From contig JAEDCN010000008.1 of assembly GCA_016294105.1 (NCBI GenBank), positions 23,923 to 87,922 on the forward strand: a DNA stretch of 64,000 bases, given 5' to 3'. Positions 42,867-50,704 of the stretch are shown piece by piece. Every line of letters starts with the position of its first letter. Positions within the stretch are counted from its first letter, which is position 1. Under the pieces are notes generated by a model that worked only from the letters and a program-made list of their open reading frames with translations, did no database searches and was not told the origin of the DNA. A program made the position numbers and the translations under genes. The stretch is from Treponema sp. (GTDB lineage Bacteria; Spirochaetota; Spirochaetia; Treponematales; Treponemataceae).

Positions 42867-44622
42867 CGAGAATTCCGTTGATTTCTGCTTCGATGGCATT
42901 GCAGAGCTTGGCGGAAGTTACCTTAGCCTCTTTCAAGCTAGCTGCAGGAGGAACCATACTGTTGATGTAGAACTTGATCTTAGGCTCGGTTCCAGAGGGG
43001 CGGGCACTAACTACGGTGCCATTTTCCAAGAAGAATTGCAATACATTGCTCTTAGGCAGGTCCACAGGCTTCTTATCAGCAGGATTTGCTGGGTCGTAGC
43101 AGGTACTGGTCTGGATGTCGCGGATGGAAACAACCTTCTGGCCCCCTAGGGTTTTCAGTCCTTCTTCCCGCAGCTTTGCCATAATGCCCTTCATGGTGGC
43201 AACACCAGCAACACCAGCAAAGTTCTTGGAAATGGATCTGTCTTCAAAATAACCAAACTGCAGGAACAATTCTTCAAGCCGCTGCAGCAGGGACTTACCC
43301 TTGGAACGCCAATACAGAGTCATTTCTGCACACATGGCAGCGGCGGAAACACCGTCCTTGTCACGTACATCTGTTTCTACATTGTAGCCATAGCTTTCCT
43401 CAAAGCCAAAGACGTAGTTGTGGCTACCAGATTTTTCAAAGTCGGCCATAACGGCTGCAATCCACTTGAAGCCTGTGAGACATTCTGCCAAGTGAACACC
43501 GTGGTGGGCACAAATCTTGTCGGCAAAGGTGGAGGTAACGATGGAGCGGATAACAGCAGGATTTGCGGGCATCTTTCCCAATTCCTTGCGGCTAGTCAGG
43601 ATGTAGTCGCACAAAAGGGCTCCCATCTGGTTCCCGGTAATGAGGATGTAGTTTCCATCGGCATCAGGAACAGCTCCACCAAAGCGGTCTGCATCGGGGT
43701 CTGTGGCCATAACAACATCAGCCTTTTCTTTTTGTGCCAGCTCCAGCGCCATCTTTAATGCAGGGGCTTCCTCTGGGTTTGGCTTTTCCACTGTGGAGAA
43801 GTTTCCGTCTGGCTCCCGCTGTTCAGGTACGGTAATAACGGTAAGGCCCAGATCTCCCAGCACCTTTTCCACATGCATGGCACCTGTTCCGTGGAGGGGA
43901 GTGTAGACAATCTTTACTTCCCCAGCCTTTTCCTTAATGAGCTCAGGACGGAACAGCTGGGACTTAACCATGGCCCAGTATTTGTCGTCGATTTCCTTGT
44001 CAATCATAATCAGGGAGCCAGCCTTGATGGCCTCTTCCTTGGAGATGGTTTTAACTTCGGTAACAGAATTTACCTCGTCAATAATGCCTTGGTCGTGGGG
44101 CTCAATTACCTGGGCACCGTCGTTCCAGTAGGCCTTGTAGCCGTTGTACTGGGGAGGATTGTGGGAAGCGGTCACCACCACGCCGGTGTCGCAGCCCAGG
44201 GTTCTGATGGCGTAGGACAATTCCGGGGTGGGGCGCAGGCTGGTGAACAGGTAGGTTTTAAAGCCATTGGCGGCAAAGATACAGGCGGTGGCCTGGGCAA
44301 AAACGTTGGAGAAGCGGCGGGAATCGTAGGCTACAACGGCGGAAAGCTGTCCTGCCTTGGCCTTTTCAGGATAGGTCTTGATGAGGTAGTTTGCCAAGCC
44401 CTGGGTGGCATTGTTGATAACCCAGGTGTTCATGCGGTTTGTTCCACCACCGATAACGCCTCTCAACCCACCAGTACCGAATTCCAGATTCTGGTAGAAG
44501 CGGTCTTCCAATTCAGCCTTGTTGTCTGCGGCAATCAAATCCTGCACTTCCTTGCAAAAGCCTTCATCCTGCTCCTGGGCGATATAATCCTTTGCCCGTT
44601 GGAGAATCTCGTTATAGTCCAT
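42853..44622 (-). CDS. phosphoglucomutase/phosphomannomutase
   Basis: 589 residues, the long bacterial PGM form. Catalytic phosphoserine loop TASHNPPQYNGYK, metal loop DPDADRFG, sugar-binding GFEESYGY and phosphate-binding RPSGTEPKIKFY are all present in order. It interconverts hexose 1- and 6-phosphates for glycogen and envelope sugar synthesis. AGGAGG precedes ATG 44622. The exonuclease follows with overlap on the same strand. Confidence 0.96.
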   Translation of the reverse strand: MDYNEILQRAKDYIAQEQDEGFCKEVQDLIAADNKAELEDRFYQNLEFGTGGLRGVIGGGTNRMNTWVINNATQGLANYLIKTYPEKAKAGQLSAVVAYDSRRFSNVFAQATACIFAANGFKTYLFTSLRPTPELSYAIRTLGCDTGVVVTASHNPPQYNGYKAYWNDGAQVIEPHDQGIIDEVNSVTEVKTISKEEAIKAGSLIMIDKEIDDKYWAMVKSQLFRPELIKEKAGEVKIVYTPLHGTGAMHVEKVLGDLGLTVITVPEQREPDGNFSTVEKPNPEEAPALKMALELAQKEKADVVMATDPDADRFGGAVPDADGNYILITGNQMGALLCDYILTSRKELGKMPANPAVIRSIVTSTFADKICAHHGVHLAECLTGFKWIAAVMADFEKSGSHNYVFGFEESYGYNVETDVRDKDGVSAAAMCAEMTLYWRSKGKSLLQRLEELFLQFGYFEDRSISKNFAGVAGVATMKGIMAKLREEGLKTLGGQKVVSIRDIQTSTCYDPANPADKKPVDLPKSNVLQFFLENGTVVSARPSGTEPKIKFYINSMVPPAASLKEAKVTSAKLCNAIEAEINGILDAAK

Positions 44623-44772
44623 AATTCCTCCTGATTGAGTGAAAAGCTGATTTCTCCATTTTATCTAGTTTTATATAGTGAAAATCAGCATTTTAGATAA
44701 ATCTCTTTCTTCCATTATATCAATGGAGGGAGTAAAAAACAAGGAGAACCTGTTACTCCTATAGGGCTTCCC

Positions 44773-44802
44773 TTGCGATAGAAGCCTTCATCATGGTAGA
44801 AT
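44773..44802 (+). promoter_or_regulatory. leaderless-type promoter of fliG1
   Basis: -35 TTGCGA (44773-44778), 18 nt, extended -10 TGG-TAGAAT (44794-44802), then exactly 6 nt to ATG 44809; no RBS. Confidence 0.62.
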
Positions 44803-44808
44803 GGTTCC

Positions 44809-46647
44809 ATGGCGAATGAGGATTATCGTATTCAGGCATATAAAAGAGTTGCAACTATGACTCCCTCCGATGTTCCTGTAGAAGGACAGGAGGACTTTGC
44901 TCCCAATGTGGCTGCTGATTTGGTAAAGGCTTCCCTTGCCAACGGTGGTGGCATCCATGGGGTGGTAAACGGACAAGTGATAGGTGGTGGAAATCCTCCC
45001 AGAGGAAGGAACCAAGCTACAGCTATGGGAGCTGAAGCAGGAGTCTCTGCTGACGGAAAGACAAAATCCACGGTGGCTGGAAAGTGGAGCCTGCAGGATT
45101 TGTTGGCCACCGCATTACAAAAGACGGACCCTGCAAACTGGAAAAATTCCTTCCAGCAGCCTGACTCAAAGGCAACGACTTCTACCATGGAATCCTCAAA
45201 AAACCAAAAAACTGCAGATACCTTTCGCCCCCAGCAGCTGGGAACAGGCTCCTTTGTTTCAGGATTTCCCGCTGGAAAACAAATTTACCATCAAGCTGGA
45301 AATCAAGCTACAGCACAAGGTCGTCAATTTACTGAAAATCAGACGACTTCTGCAGGTAATCAGATGCGTCAAGGTGCTGGGAATCAAGCTATAAATGCAG
45401 CCGTGGCAAGAAACCAAATGGAACAAGCTGCTGCTAGGCAAGGATTTCAAGCTACAGGTAAAACACCACCTCAATCCGCCGGAAAAACACCATCTCAATC
45501 CGCCGGAAATACACCATCTCAATCCGCCGGAAAAGCACCACCTCAATCCGCCGGAAAAGCACCATCTCAATCCGCCGGAAATACCCAAAGTTTTGGGAAC
45601 CAGGATGTAATGCGGCATGGCTTGATAAAGGTTCCCGTTGCTCCCCGTGAGGCTGACGGCAAAGAGAGTATCTACCGCCGGGTAGCAAAATTCCTGCTTT
45701 TGATTGGTACCGACGAGGCTGCCAAGGTGATTTCTCACCTTTCTCCTGAGCAAACAGAGCGAATCATTCCAGAAATTGTTTCTATCCGTCGAATTGACCC
45801 CGATGAGGCGGCAGTTATTCTGGAGGAATTCAAAGCTCTGTTGGATAATGCTCGCCAGCAGGGAGGAGTGGCCACTGCCAGAAATATCCTTGAAAAAGCC
45901 TTTGGCAGCGACCGTGCCGAAGAATTGATTTCCAAGGCCGTTCCCTTTCCCGAAGGAGTACCCTTTGACTACCTGCAGGAAATGGACGGAGAGCGGGTAT
46001 TTTTTCTGCTGAAGGATGAGCCTCCTCCAGTGCAAACCTTAGTGCTTTCTCGCTTAAAGCCAGCGGTGGCGGCGGAAGTAATCAATCAGCTGGACAGCGA
46101 ACAGAAAAAAGAGATTATCCGCAGGCTAGCAAAGCTTGCTCCCATGGATCCAGAAATTCTTCGTCGGGTAGACAAGGCGATGCACGACAAGGTTTTGGCC
46201 ATGAACACTCACGCCGCCGATTCCATGGATGGCCGTGGAGCCTTGACGGAAATCCTGAAGCGAATGAGTCCCAATGCAGAAAAGGACATTCTGACGGCTT
46301 TAGCTGACCTTGATCCTGACTTGAGCAATGATATTCGAGATCGGCTTTTTACCATGGACGATATTCTCATGGCCGACGATCGCTTTATCCAGAAAAAGCT
46401 CCATACCATGGGAGAAGGGGAGATTGCTCTGTTGATTGCAGGAAAGCCAGAATCCTTCCGTCAAAAGATTTTAAGCAATGTGTCAAAAAATCGTGGAGAT
46501 GTTATTCTGGAAGAAGAGGTGTTGCGTCGGCCCATGCGTCGCCGTGATTGTGATGAGGTGACAGCCCGCTTCTTCAGTATATTGCGACGAGCCTGGGAGG
46601 AAGGAACGCTCATTATCCACGGTCGAAGCGACGACATTTACGTGTAG
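44809..46647 (+). CDS. fliG1: FliG1-type flagellar motor switch paralog with long N-terminal extension
   Basis: 612 residues. The FliG part begins near residue 284 (IYRRVAKFLLLIGTDEAAKVISHLSPEQTERI) and covers the N, middle and C domains, ending DILMADDRFIQKKLHTM and FFSILRRAWEEGTLIIHG. A FliG of about 340 residues is normal; the extra 280 are Gln/Asn/Ala-rich and contain an 8-residue tandem repeat. Spirochetes carry FliG1 apart from the main operon; in Borrelia it acts on only one cell pole. Here it stands alone, with its own promoter and no RBS. Confidence 0.88.
   Translation: MANEDYRIQAYKRVATMTPSDVPVEGQEDFAPNVAADLVKASLANGGGIHGVVNGQVIGGGNPPRGRNQATAMGAEAGVSADGKTKSTVAGKWSLQDLLATALQKTDPANWKNSFQQPDSKATTSTMESSKNQKTADTFRPQQLGTGSFVSGFPAGKQIYHQAGNQATAQGRQFTENQTTSAGNQMRQGAGNQAINAAVARNQMEQAAARQGFQATGKTPPQSAGKTPSQSAGNTPSQSAGKAPPQSAGKAPSQSAGNTQSFGNQDVMRHGLIKVPVAPREADGKESIYRRVAKFLLLIGTDEAAKVISHLSPEQTERIIPEIVSIRRIDPDEAAVILEEFKALLDNARQQGGVATARNILEKAFGSDRAEELISKAVPFPEGVPFDYLQEMDGERVFFLLKDEPPPVQTLVLSRLKPAVAAEVINQLDSEQKKEIIRRLAKLAPMDPEILRRVDKAMHDKVLAMNTHAADSMDGRGALTEILKRMSPNAEKDILTALADLDPDLSNDIRDRLFTMDDILMADDRFIQKKLHTMGEGEIALLIAGKPESFRQKILSNVSKNRGDVILEEEVLRRPMRRRDCDEVTARFFSILRRAWEEGTLIIHGRSDDIYV
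45457..45576 (+). repeat. 24-bp minisatellite within fliG1
   Basis: Five in-frame copies of a 24-bp unit, encoding G-K/N-T/A-P-P/S-Q-S-A, with a degenerate sixth (45577-45600). Unit ends CAATCCGCC are identical in all five. Copy number can change without a frameshift. Confidence 0.93.
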
Positions 46648-46740
46648 TTTTATGTTCTCTTGACGCCCCGTCATCGGGCTCTTTTATGTTCTCTTGACGC
46701 CGCGTCATCGAACCCCATTTACGTTCTTTTGACGCCCCGG
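46648..46740. repeat. three imperfect tandem copies of the mutL 3' end
   Basis: Copies at 46648-46681, 46682-46716 and 46717 onward share TTTATGTTCTCTTGACGCC (third diverged). On the minus strand each encodes G-V-K-R-T-stop, the real C-terminus of MutL being the third. GCCC/GGGC pairing could also terminate transcription between the convergent genes. Confidence 0.8.
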
Positions 46741-48866
46741 TCCATAGCCTCCCGACTGATTTTGAGCCACAAGGGGCGGCCATGGGGGCAGTGGGGATCC
46801 TCCAATGCCAGGGTGTCCAAGGCTAGCTGACAGGCGGTGTCATCATCTAAAACCGTTCCGTCCATCACGGCTTGGCGACAGGCATTGGTAGAAGCAAGAC
46901 TTGCCACCAGTTCTTCTGGGGCAATGCGTTTGTTCAGCAAATCTCGTTCCAGGTCTGCTTCCGTTCCCTTCCACTGAACTGGCACTGAATAAAACTCCCA
47001 CCGAGGTATATCTCCTTCTGATTCTCCTTCTTTTACTTCAAAGCCGGCTGCACAAAGAGAGTCCTGCAGGGAGCGCAGATACTCATCGTCAGCACTGCTT
47101 GCTGTTTCTATGACGTAGGGAACTAGCAGATTTTGCCGTTGCCCAGCCTGTGCAATAAACTGGTTATACAAAAGCCGCTCGTGGGCTGCATGCTGGTCAA
47201 TGAGGTACAAACTATCTCCAAGCTCCACCACTAAATACACACCTTGAGTTGTTCCCAGATAGCGAAATCCCTTGGGCTGTGTTCCAGCAGAATTTTGCTT
47301 TGCTGGTGCTTGAGAAAGAAGGCTCTGGTTTGAAAGACTATCACCGAAGAAATCAGTTCTTGAAGAACAAGTTCTTGAAGAACTTGTTTTTGTGGACTCA
47401 TCTTCTAAGAAAGCTGTTTCTGAAAAACTTTTTTTTGGAGCTTCATAGTTTGGTGAGGGTGTGGCAGCAAGAGTTTCTTCTGTGGGAATATCTTGACTGT
47501 AGCAGTCATTAAAAAAAGTATTTCGTACATCAGTGTGAGGGGAACTTGGCTTCTTGCTAAAATCCCCAGTGGAACTGGAACTCCTAGTGTGCTCTTCCCG
47601 TGATTGCTGCCACCATTTTGTACTGGAAACCTGTAGTGGGCCTTGGTCATAAATATTTTCTGTGGTGTGGTCTTGTTCCTCTGTCCACAAAGTTTGGGCA
47701 ACCAGTGAAGAAGTTTGTTGTGGCTCCTTTTGGTGAGTATCCTCTGAAGGAAACAGGGCATCCACAGCCTGGGCAGAAATCTTGGACACAGAGTAATTCC
47801 TGAAAAATTGTCGCACTGTCTGGCTAATGCTGCGGTGAATGGGAGCAATATCCTTGAATCGTGCTTCTCGTTTAGCTGGGTGAATGTTAAAGTCCACCAA
47901 GGCGGGATTTACTTCTAAAAAAAGGGCTGCCACAGGATGGGTGCCGTTGGGAAAATAGCCAGTTGCCCCATAATCGATAGCTTGCATGAGGCTATATTCA
48001 GTGATTTTCCGTCCGTTTACGTAGATGTAAATCAATTTTTTGTCGTTTCGGGCAACGGAAGGCTCCCCGATGATGATGGTAAACTTCCAATTCTGCTGGG
48101 AAAGCTTCTGGGATTCAGGGGAGCTGTGGATTTCGTAGAAGAGCTCTGGAGATTCCTTAAGGCCTAGGGCTTCGGTAAACCGCTGGGCCAGGCTTTGTCC
48201 CTTGGGCAGGTCTAGCCGCTGTTTGCCGTCTACCAAAAGGCGGAAGGAAATGTCGGTGCGGGGCAGGGATTTTTCCACAAAGGTTTGGCGGCACATGGAG
48301 GTTTCTGCGGCAGGTCGCTTGAGAAAGGTTCGTCGGGCGGGAAAGTTTTCAAAGAGGGCTTGGGACTGAACGATGGTGCCTTGGTTCAAGTTGGCAGGAA
48401 CAATGTGATGCTCCTGAGTTACCGAGGCAGTGAGCCGCCAAGAGCTGGAATTACCAGCCTCATCTTGGGTGGCGGTGGTGATTTGTAATCTGCTGACGGC
48501 GGCAATGGATGAAAGGGCCTCACCTCGGAAGCCCAAGGTGGAAAGGTTCATCAAGTCCGTTTCCGCCGTGATTTTGCTGGTGGCGTGGGGACGCGCACAT
48601 TGTTCCAAATCCTCTCGAGTCATGCCTATGCCATTGTCCACCACTCGAATCCGCTCAATGCCACCGCCTTCAATTTCTACCTGAATCCAGTCTGCTCCTG
48701 AGTCCACAGCATTGTCCAGTAGCTCCCGCACAATGGCGTTGGGCCTGTCGATAACCTCTCCTGCAGCAATTTTTCTGGCAACTTCTGCTGGCAAGCTACG
48801 GACAGGACGACGGGGAGGCTTGGAGTGCTGGGCTGGGGATGCAAAGGAGGACTGGCGTTCTTCCAT
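46719..48866 (-). CDS. mutL: DNA mismatch repair protein MutL
   Basis: About 715 residues from ATG 48866, one base after the xseB stop (the frame is open 12 codons further). GHKL ATPase motifs: VIDRPNAIVRELLDNAVDSGA (catalytic Glu, Asn), VVDNGIGM and GFRGEALSSIAAV. A Ser/Thr-rich linker of about 200 residues (about 360-550) connects to the C-terminal dimer domain (YLIDQHAAHERLLYNQF, CPHGRPLWLK). An endonuclease metal motif DQHAAHERL is present, so nicking activity is plausible. It coordinates strand removal after mismatch recognition. Confidence 0.95.
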   Translation of the reverse strand: MEERQSSFASPAQHSKPPRRPVRSLPAEVARKIAAGEVIDRPNAIVRELLDNAVDSGADWIQVEIEGGGIERIRVVDNGIGMTREDLEQCARPHATSKITAETDLMNLSTLGFRGEALSSIAAVSRLQITTATQDEAGNSSSWRLTASVTQEHHIVPANLNQGTIVQSQALFENFPARRTFLKRPAAETSMCRQTFVEKSLPRTDISFRLLVDGKQRLDLPKGQSLAQRFTEALGLKESPELFYEIHSSPESQKLSQQNWKFTIIIGEPSVARNDKKLIYIYVNGRKITEYSLMQAIDYGATGYFPNGTHPVAALFLEVNPALVDFNIHPAKREARFKDIAPIHRSISQTVRQFFRNYSVSKISAQAVDALFPSEDTHQKEPQQTSSLVAQTLWTEEQDHTTENIYDQGPLQVSSTKWWQQSREEHTRSSSSTGDFSKKPSSPHTDVRNTFFNDCYSQDIPTEETLAATPSPNYEAPKKSFSETAFLEDESTKTSSSRTCSSRTDFFGDSLSNQSLLSQAPAKQNSAGTQPKGFRYLGTTQGVYLVVELGDSLYLIDQHAAHERLLYNQFIAQAGQRQNLLVPYVIETASSADDEYLRSLQDSLCAAGFEVKEGESEGDIPRWEFYSVPVQWKGTEADLERDLLNKRIAPEELVASLASTNACRQAVMDGTVLDDDTACQLALDTLALEDPHCPHGRPLWLKISREAMDRGVKRT

Positions 48867-48867
48867 G

Positions 48868-49116
48868 CTAGAAATCCTCTCCTGTGGTGGCAAATAAATC
48901 AAGCTGGGGCTCTGGGCCAGTTTTGGCCACTGGGTCAGGCTGGTTCATGAGGATTTGAATCTTTCCTTCAATTTTATCCAATTCCTTTTCCATGCCACGA
49001 GCCAGGGTAATGCCTTCCTCAAAGTATTTTAGTGCTTCTTCGAGGGTAACGTCACTTCGCTTTATGTCGCTTCCGATTTGCTCCAAACGCTGGAGCCGCT
49101 GCTCAAAATTTTTCAT
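48868..49116 (-). CDS. xseB: exodeoxyribonuclease VII small subunit
   Basis: 82 residues, usual size. Family pattern FEQRLQRLEQIGSDIKRSDVTLEEALKYFEEGITLARGMEKELDKIEGKI. Several small subunits coat one XseA. It overlaps xseA by 4 nt (ATGA) and is 1 nt from mutL, so the three form a repair operon xseA-xseB-mutL. Confidence 0.94.
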   Translation of the reverse strand: MKNFEQRLQRLEQIGSDIKRSDVTLEEALKYFEEGITLARGMEKELDKIEGKIQILMNQPDPVAKTGPEPQLDLFATTGEDF

Positions 49117-50327
49117 GTCTGTTCCTCCGTTGTAAGTACCTGGGTTTGAATGATGCCTGTTGCGGGGCGAATCTCAAGAATTTGACCTGGCTTTGTGTCA
49201 GCTGGACTGCGGATAACCTTGCCTGTGGCCTTGTCCTGTACCATAGAATATCCTCGAGCCAAAATTGCCGAAGGATTTGCTCCTTCCAAGTCTCGAAGGC
49301 TATTTTCTATGCGATGGCGGGCATCCTTGCACTTGTCTTCCATGGCAGAAAGAATCAGCTCCTTGGCGGTGTCGAATCGAGCCAGAAGTGGCTGTTGGAT
49401 GGTGCGGAACCGAAGCTCCAAGGAATCGGGAGTGAAGGATTTGACTAAAAGCCTCATTCGATCTAGCCGACTGGAAATGCTTTCGTAAAAATCCCTACGC
49501 CAATACTCCATCTGCTGAGTTACCTCTGAAAGCAGGGGTGTTACCAATTCAGCTGCGGCGGAGGGAGTGGGAGCTCGCATGTCGGCAGCAAAGTCAGAAA
49601 GGGCCCAGTCAATTTCGTGTCCCACAGCAGACACCACGGGAATGGTAGATTCTGCCACGGCTCGTACCACAACCTCTTCGCTAAAGGGCAAAAGGTCTTC
49701 TAGTGAGCCGCCACCACGACCTACAATGAGTACGTCTGCCATGTTGTAGGCATTTGCTATTGCAATCATACGGGCAATGGCAGGTGCTGCGTCGGCTCCC
49801 TGTACCTGACAGGGAAGGACGGTAACAGAAACCTTGGGATTACGCCGTCCCATAATCTGGAGAATGTCTCGTAAGGCTGCTCCTGTGGGACTGGTAACCA
49901 CAGCCACCCGCTGGGGAAAGTAGGGAAGATCACGTTTTCTGTCCTGGTCAAAAAGACCTTCTGCTGCCAAACGCCGCTTCCGTTCCTCCAGCATCATCAA
50001 GATATTGCCAGTACCAGCCAGCTCCATGGATTCCACGATAATCTGATAGCTTCCTCGTGGAGCGTAGACTGAAATGGAACCCTTTGCCCGCACGAGAGTT
50101 CCATCTGCTGGGGTAAAGTTTAGTCCTCGCATCCTGCCCTTGAACATAACGGCAGAGATGGTGGCATCCTTGTCCTTCAGTACAAAATATAGATGGCCAG
50201 TGCTGGCTGGCTTGCAATTGGAAATCTCACCTTCCAGAGTAATGCTCGAAAATCGAATTTCCAGCAAGTCCTTTATGCGGGAAGTGAGCTCTGACACTGT
50301 GAGTACAGGGGGAGTGGTGGTATCCAT
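49113..50327 (-). CDS. xseA: exodeoxyribonuclease VII large subunit
   Basis: 404 residues. N-terminal OB fold (LTVSELTSRIKDLLEIRFSSITLEGEISNCKPASTGHLYFVLKD), catalytic core with VAVVTSPTGAALRDIL, GRGGGSLEDLLPF and VSAVGHEIDWALSDFAADMRAPTPSAAAEL, and a C-terminal coiled coil. It degrades single-stranded DNA to short oligonucleotides. The start at 50327 has an extended -10 TGC-TATACT ending 6 nt upstream and no RBS, again a leaderless arrangement. Confidence 0.95.
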   Translation of the reverse strand: MDTTTPPVLTVSELTSRIKDLLEIRFSSITLEGEISNCKPASTGHLYFVLKDKDATISAVMFKGRMRGLNFTPADGTLVRAKGSISVYAPRGSYQIIVESMELAGTGNILMMLEERKRRLAAEGLFDQDRKRDLPYFPQRVAVVTSPTGAALRDILQIMGRRNPKVSVTVLPCQVQGADAAPAIARMIAIANAYNMADVLIVGRGGGSLEDLLPFSEEVVVRAVAESTIPVVSAVGHEIDWALSDFAADMRAPTPSAAAELVTPLLSEVTQQMEYWRRDFYESISSRLDRMRLLVKSFTPDSLELRFRTIQQPLLARFDTAKELILSAMEDKCKDARHRIENSLRDLEGANPSAILARGYSMVQDKATGKVIRSPADTKPGQILEIRPATGIIQTQVLTTEEQT

Positions 50328-50333
50328 GGGTGC

Positions 50334-50342
50334 AGTATAGCA
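50334..50342 (-). promoter_or_regulatory. extended -10, leaderless-type promoter of xseA
   Basis: Minus strand TGC-TATACT (50334-50342), 6 nt before ATG 50327. The -35 is poor, as expected with an extended -10. Confidence 0.6.
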
Positions 50343-50363
50343 TAGGTAAATTGAAAGTGAAAG

Positions 50364-50455
50364 GGGCAGGAAAGGCGGGAGAACCCACCGCCGCCTTACG
50401 CTTCGCTACGCTCAGAGGGCGGCGTCGGTAGGTGCCCCTCCCGCCTTTCCTGCCC
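50364..50455. repeat. long inverted repeat upstream of the cas operon
   Basis: Perfect 18-bp arms GGGCAGGAAAGGCGGGAG (50364-50381) and its complement (50438-50455) enclose a second nested CGCCGCC / GGCGGCG pair. The region is far more GC-rich than its surroundings and contains no gene. Confidence 0.88.
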
Positions 50456-50570
50456 AACGCTTTCGTTCATCGGGCTATACTGCGAGTAGATGAGGCTGGT
50501 ACTAGGGCGGCATCAGTAGGTGCCCCTCCCGTCTTTCCTGCCCAACGCTTTCGTTCATGGGGCTATACTG
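50417..50570. repeat. 66-bp direct repeat pair, period 88
   Basis: Copies at 50417-50482 and 50505-50570 match at 62 of 66 bases and share the core CCCAACGCTTTCGTTCAT and ending GGGCTATACTG. Copy 1 contains the right arm of the inverted repeat; copy 2 carries a further near-complement of the left arm with one change. Confidence 0.9.
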
Positions 50571-50651
50571 TGGGGGAGAGGGGGCGGCTAAACGAAGATT
50601 ATTTTTTTTAGAAAAAAAGTTTTGCTGTGTCATTATTTGGGACAGGGGATG

Positions 50652-50660
50652 TGGTATACT
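50652..50660 (+). promoter_or_regulatory. extended -10 promoter of the cas operon
   Basis: TGG-TATACT (50652-50660), 44 nt before the cas3 ATG, with AAGGAGG at 50691-50697 in the leader. The -35 is weak. Confidence 0.55.
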
Positions 50661-50704
50661 GGGGAAAGATGAGACAATTTTTGGAGCCGGAAGGAGGAAT
50701 GGGT

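Noticed and set aside
45259..46035. 258-codon minus-strand frame with repeated GGLRWCFS units
   Set aside because: The repeats are the reverse reading of the fliG1 24-bp minisatellite.
47340..47420. Palindromic GTTCTTGAAGAAC stretches in mutL
   Set aside because: They lie in the low-complexity Ser/Glu linker and are explained by codon choice for short repeated residues; no regulatory context.
50627..50704. Upstream GTG start for cas3
   Set aside because: It overlaps the probable -10 box of the cas promoter and has no RBS, whereas ATG 50705 has AAGGAGG at ideal distance.
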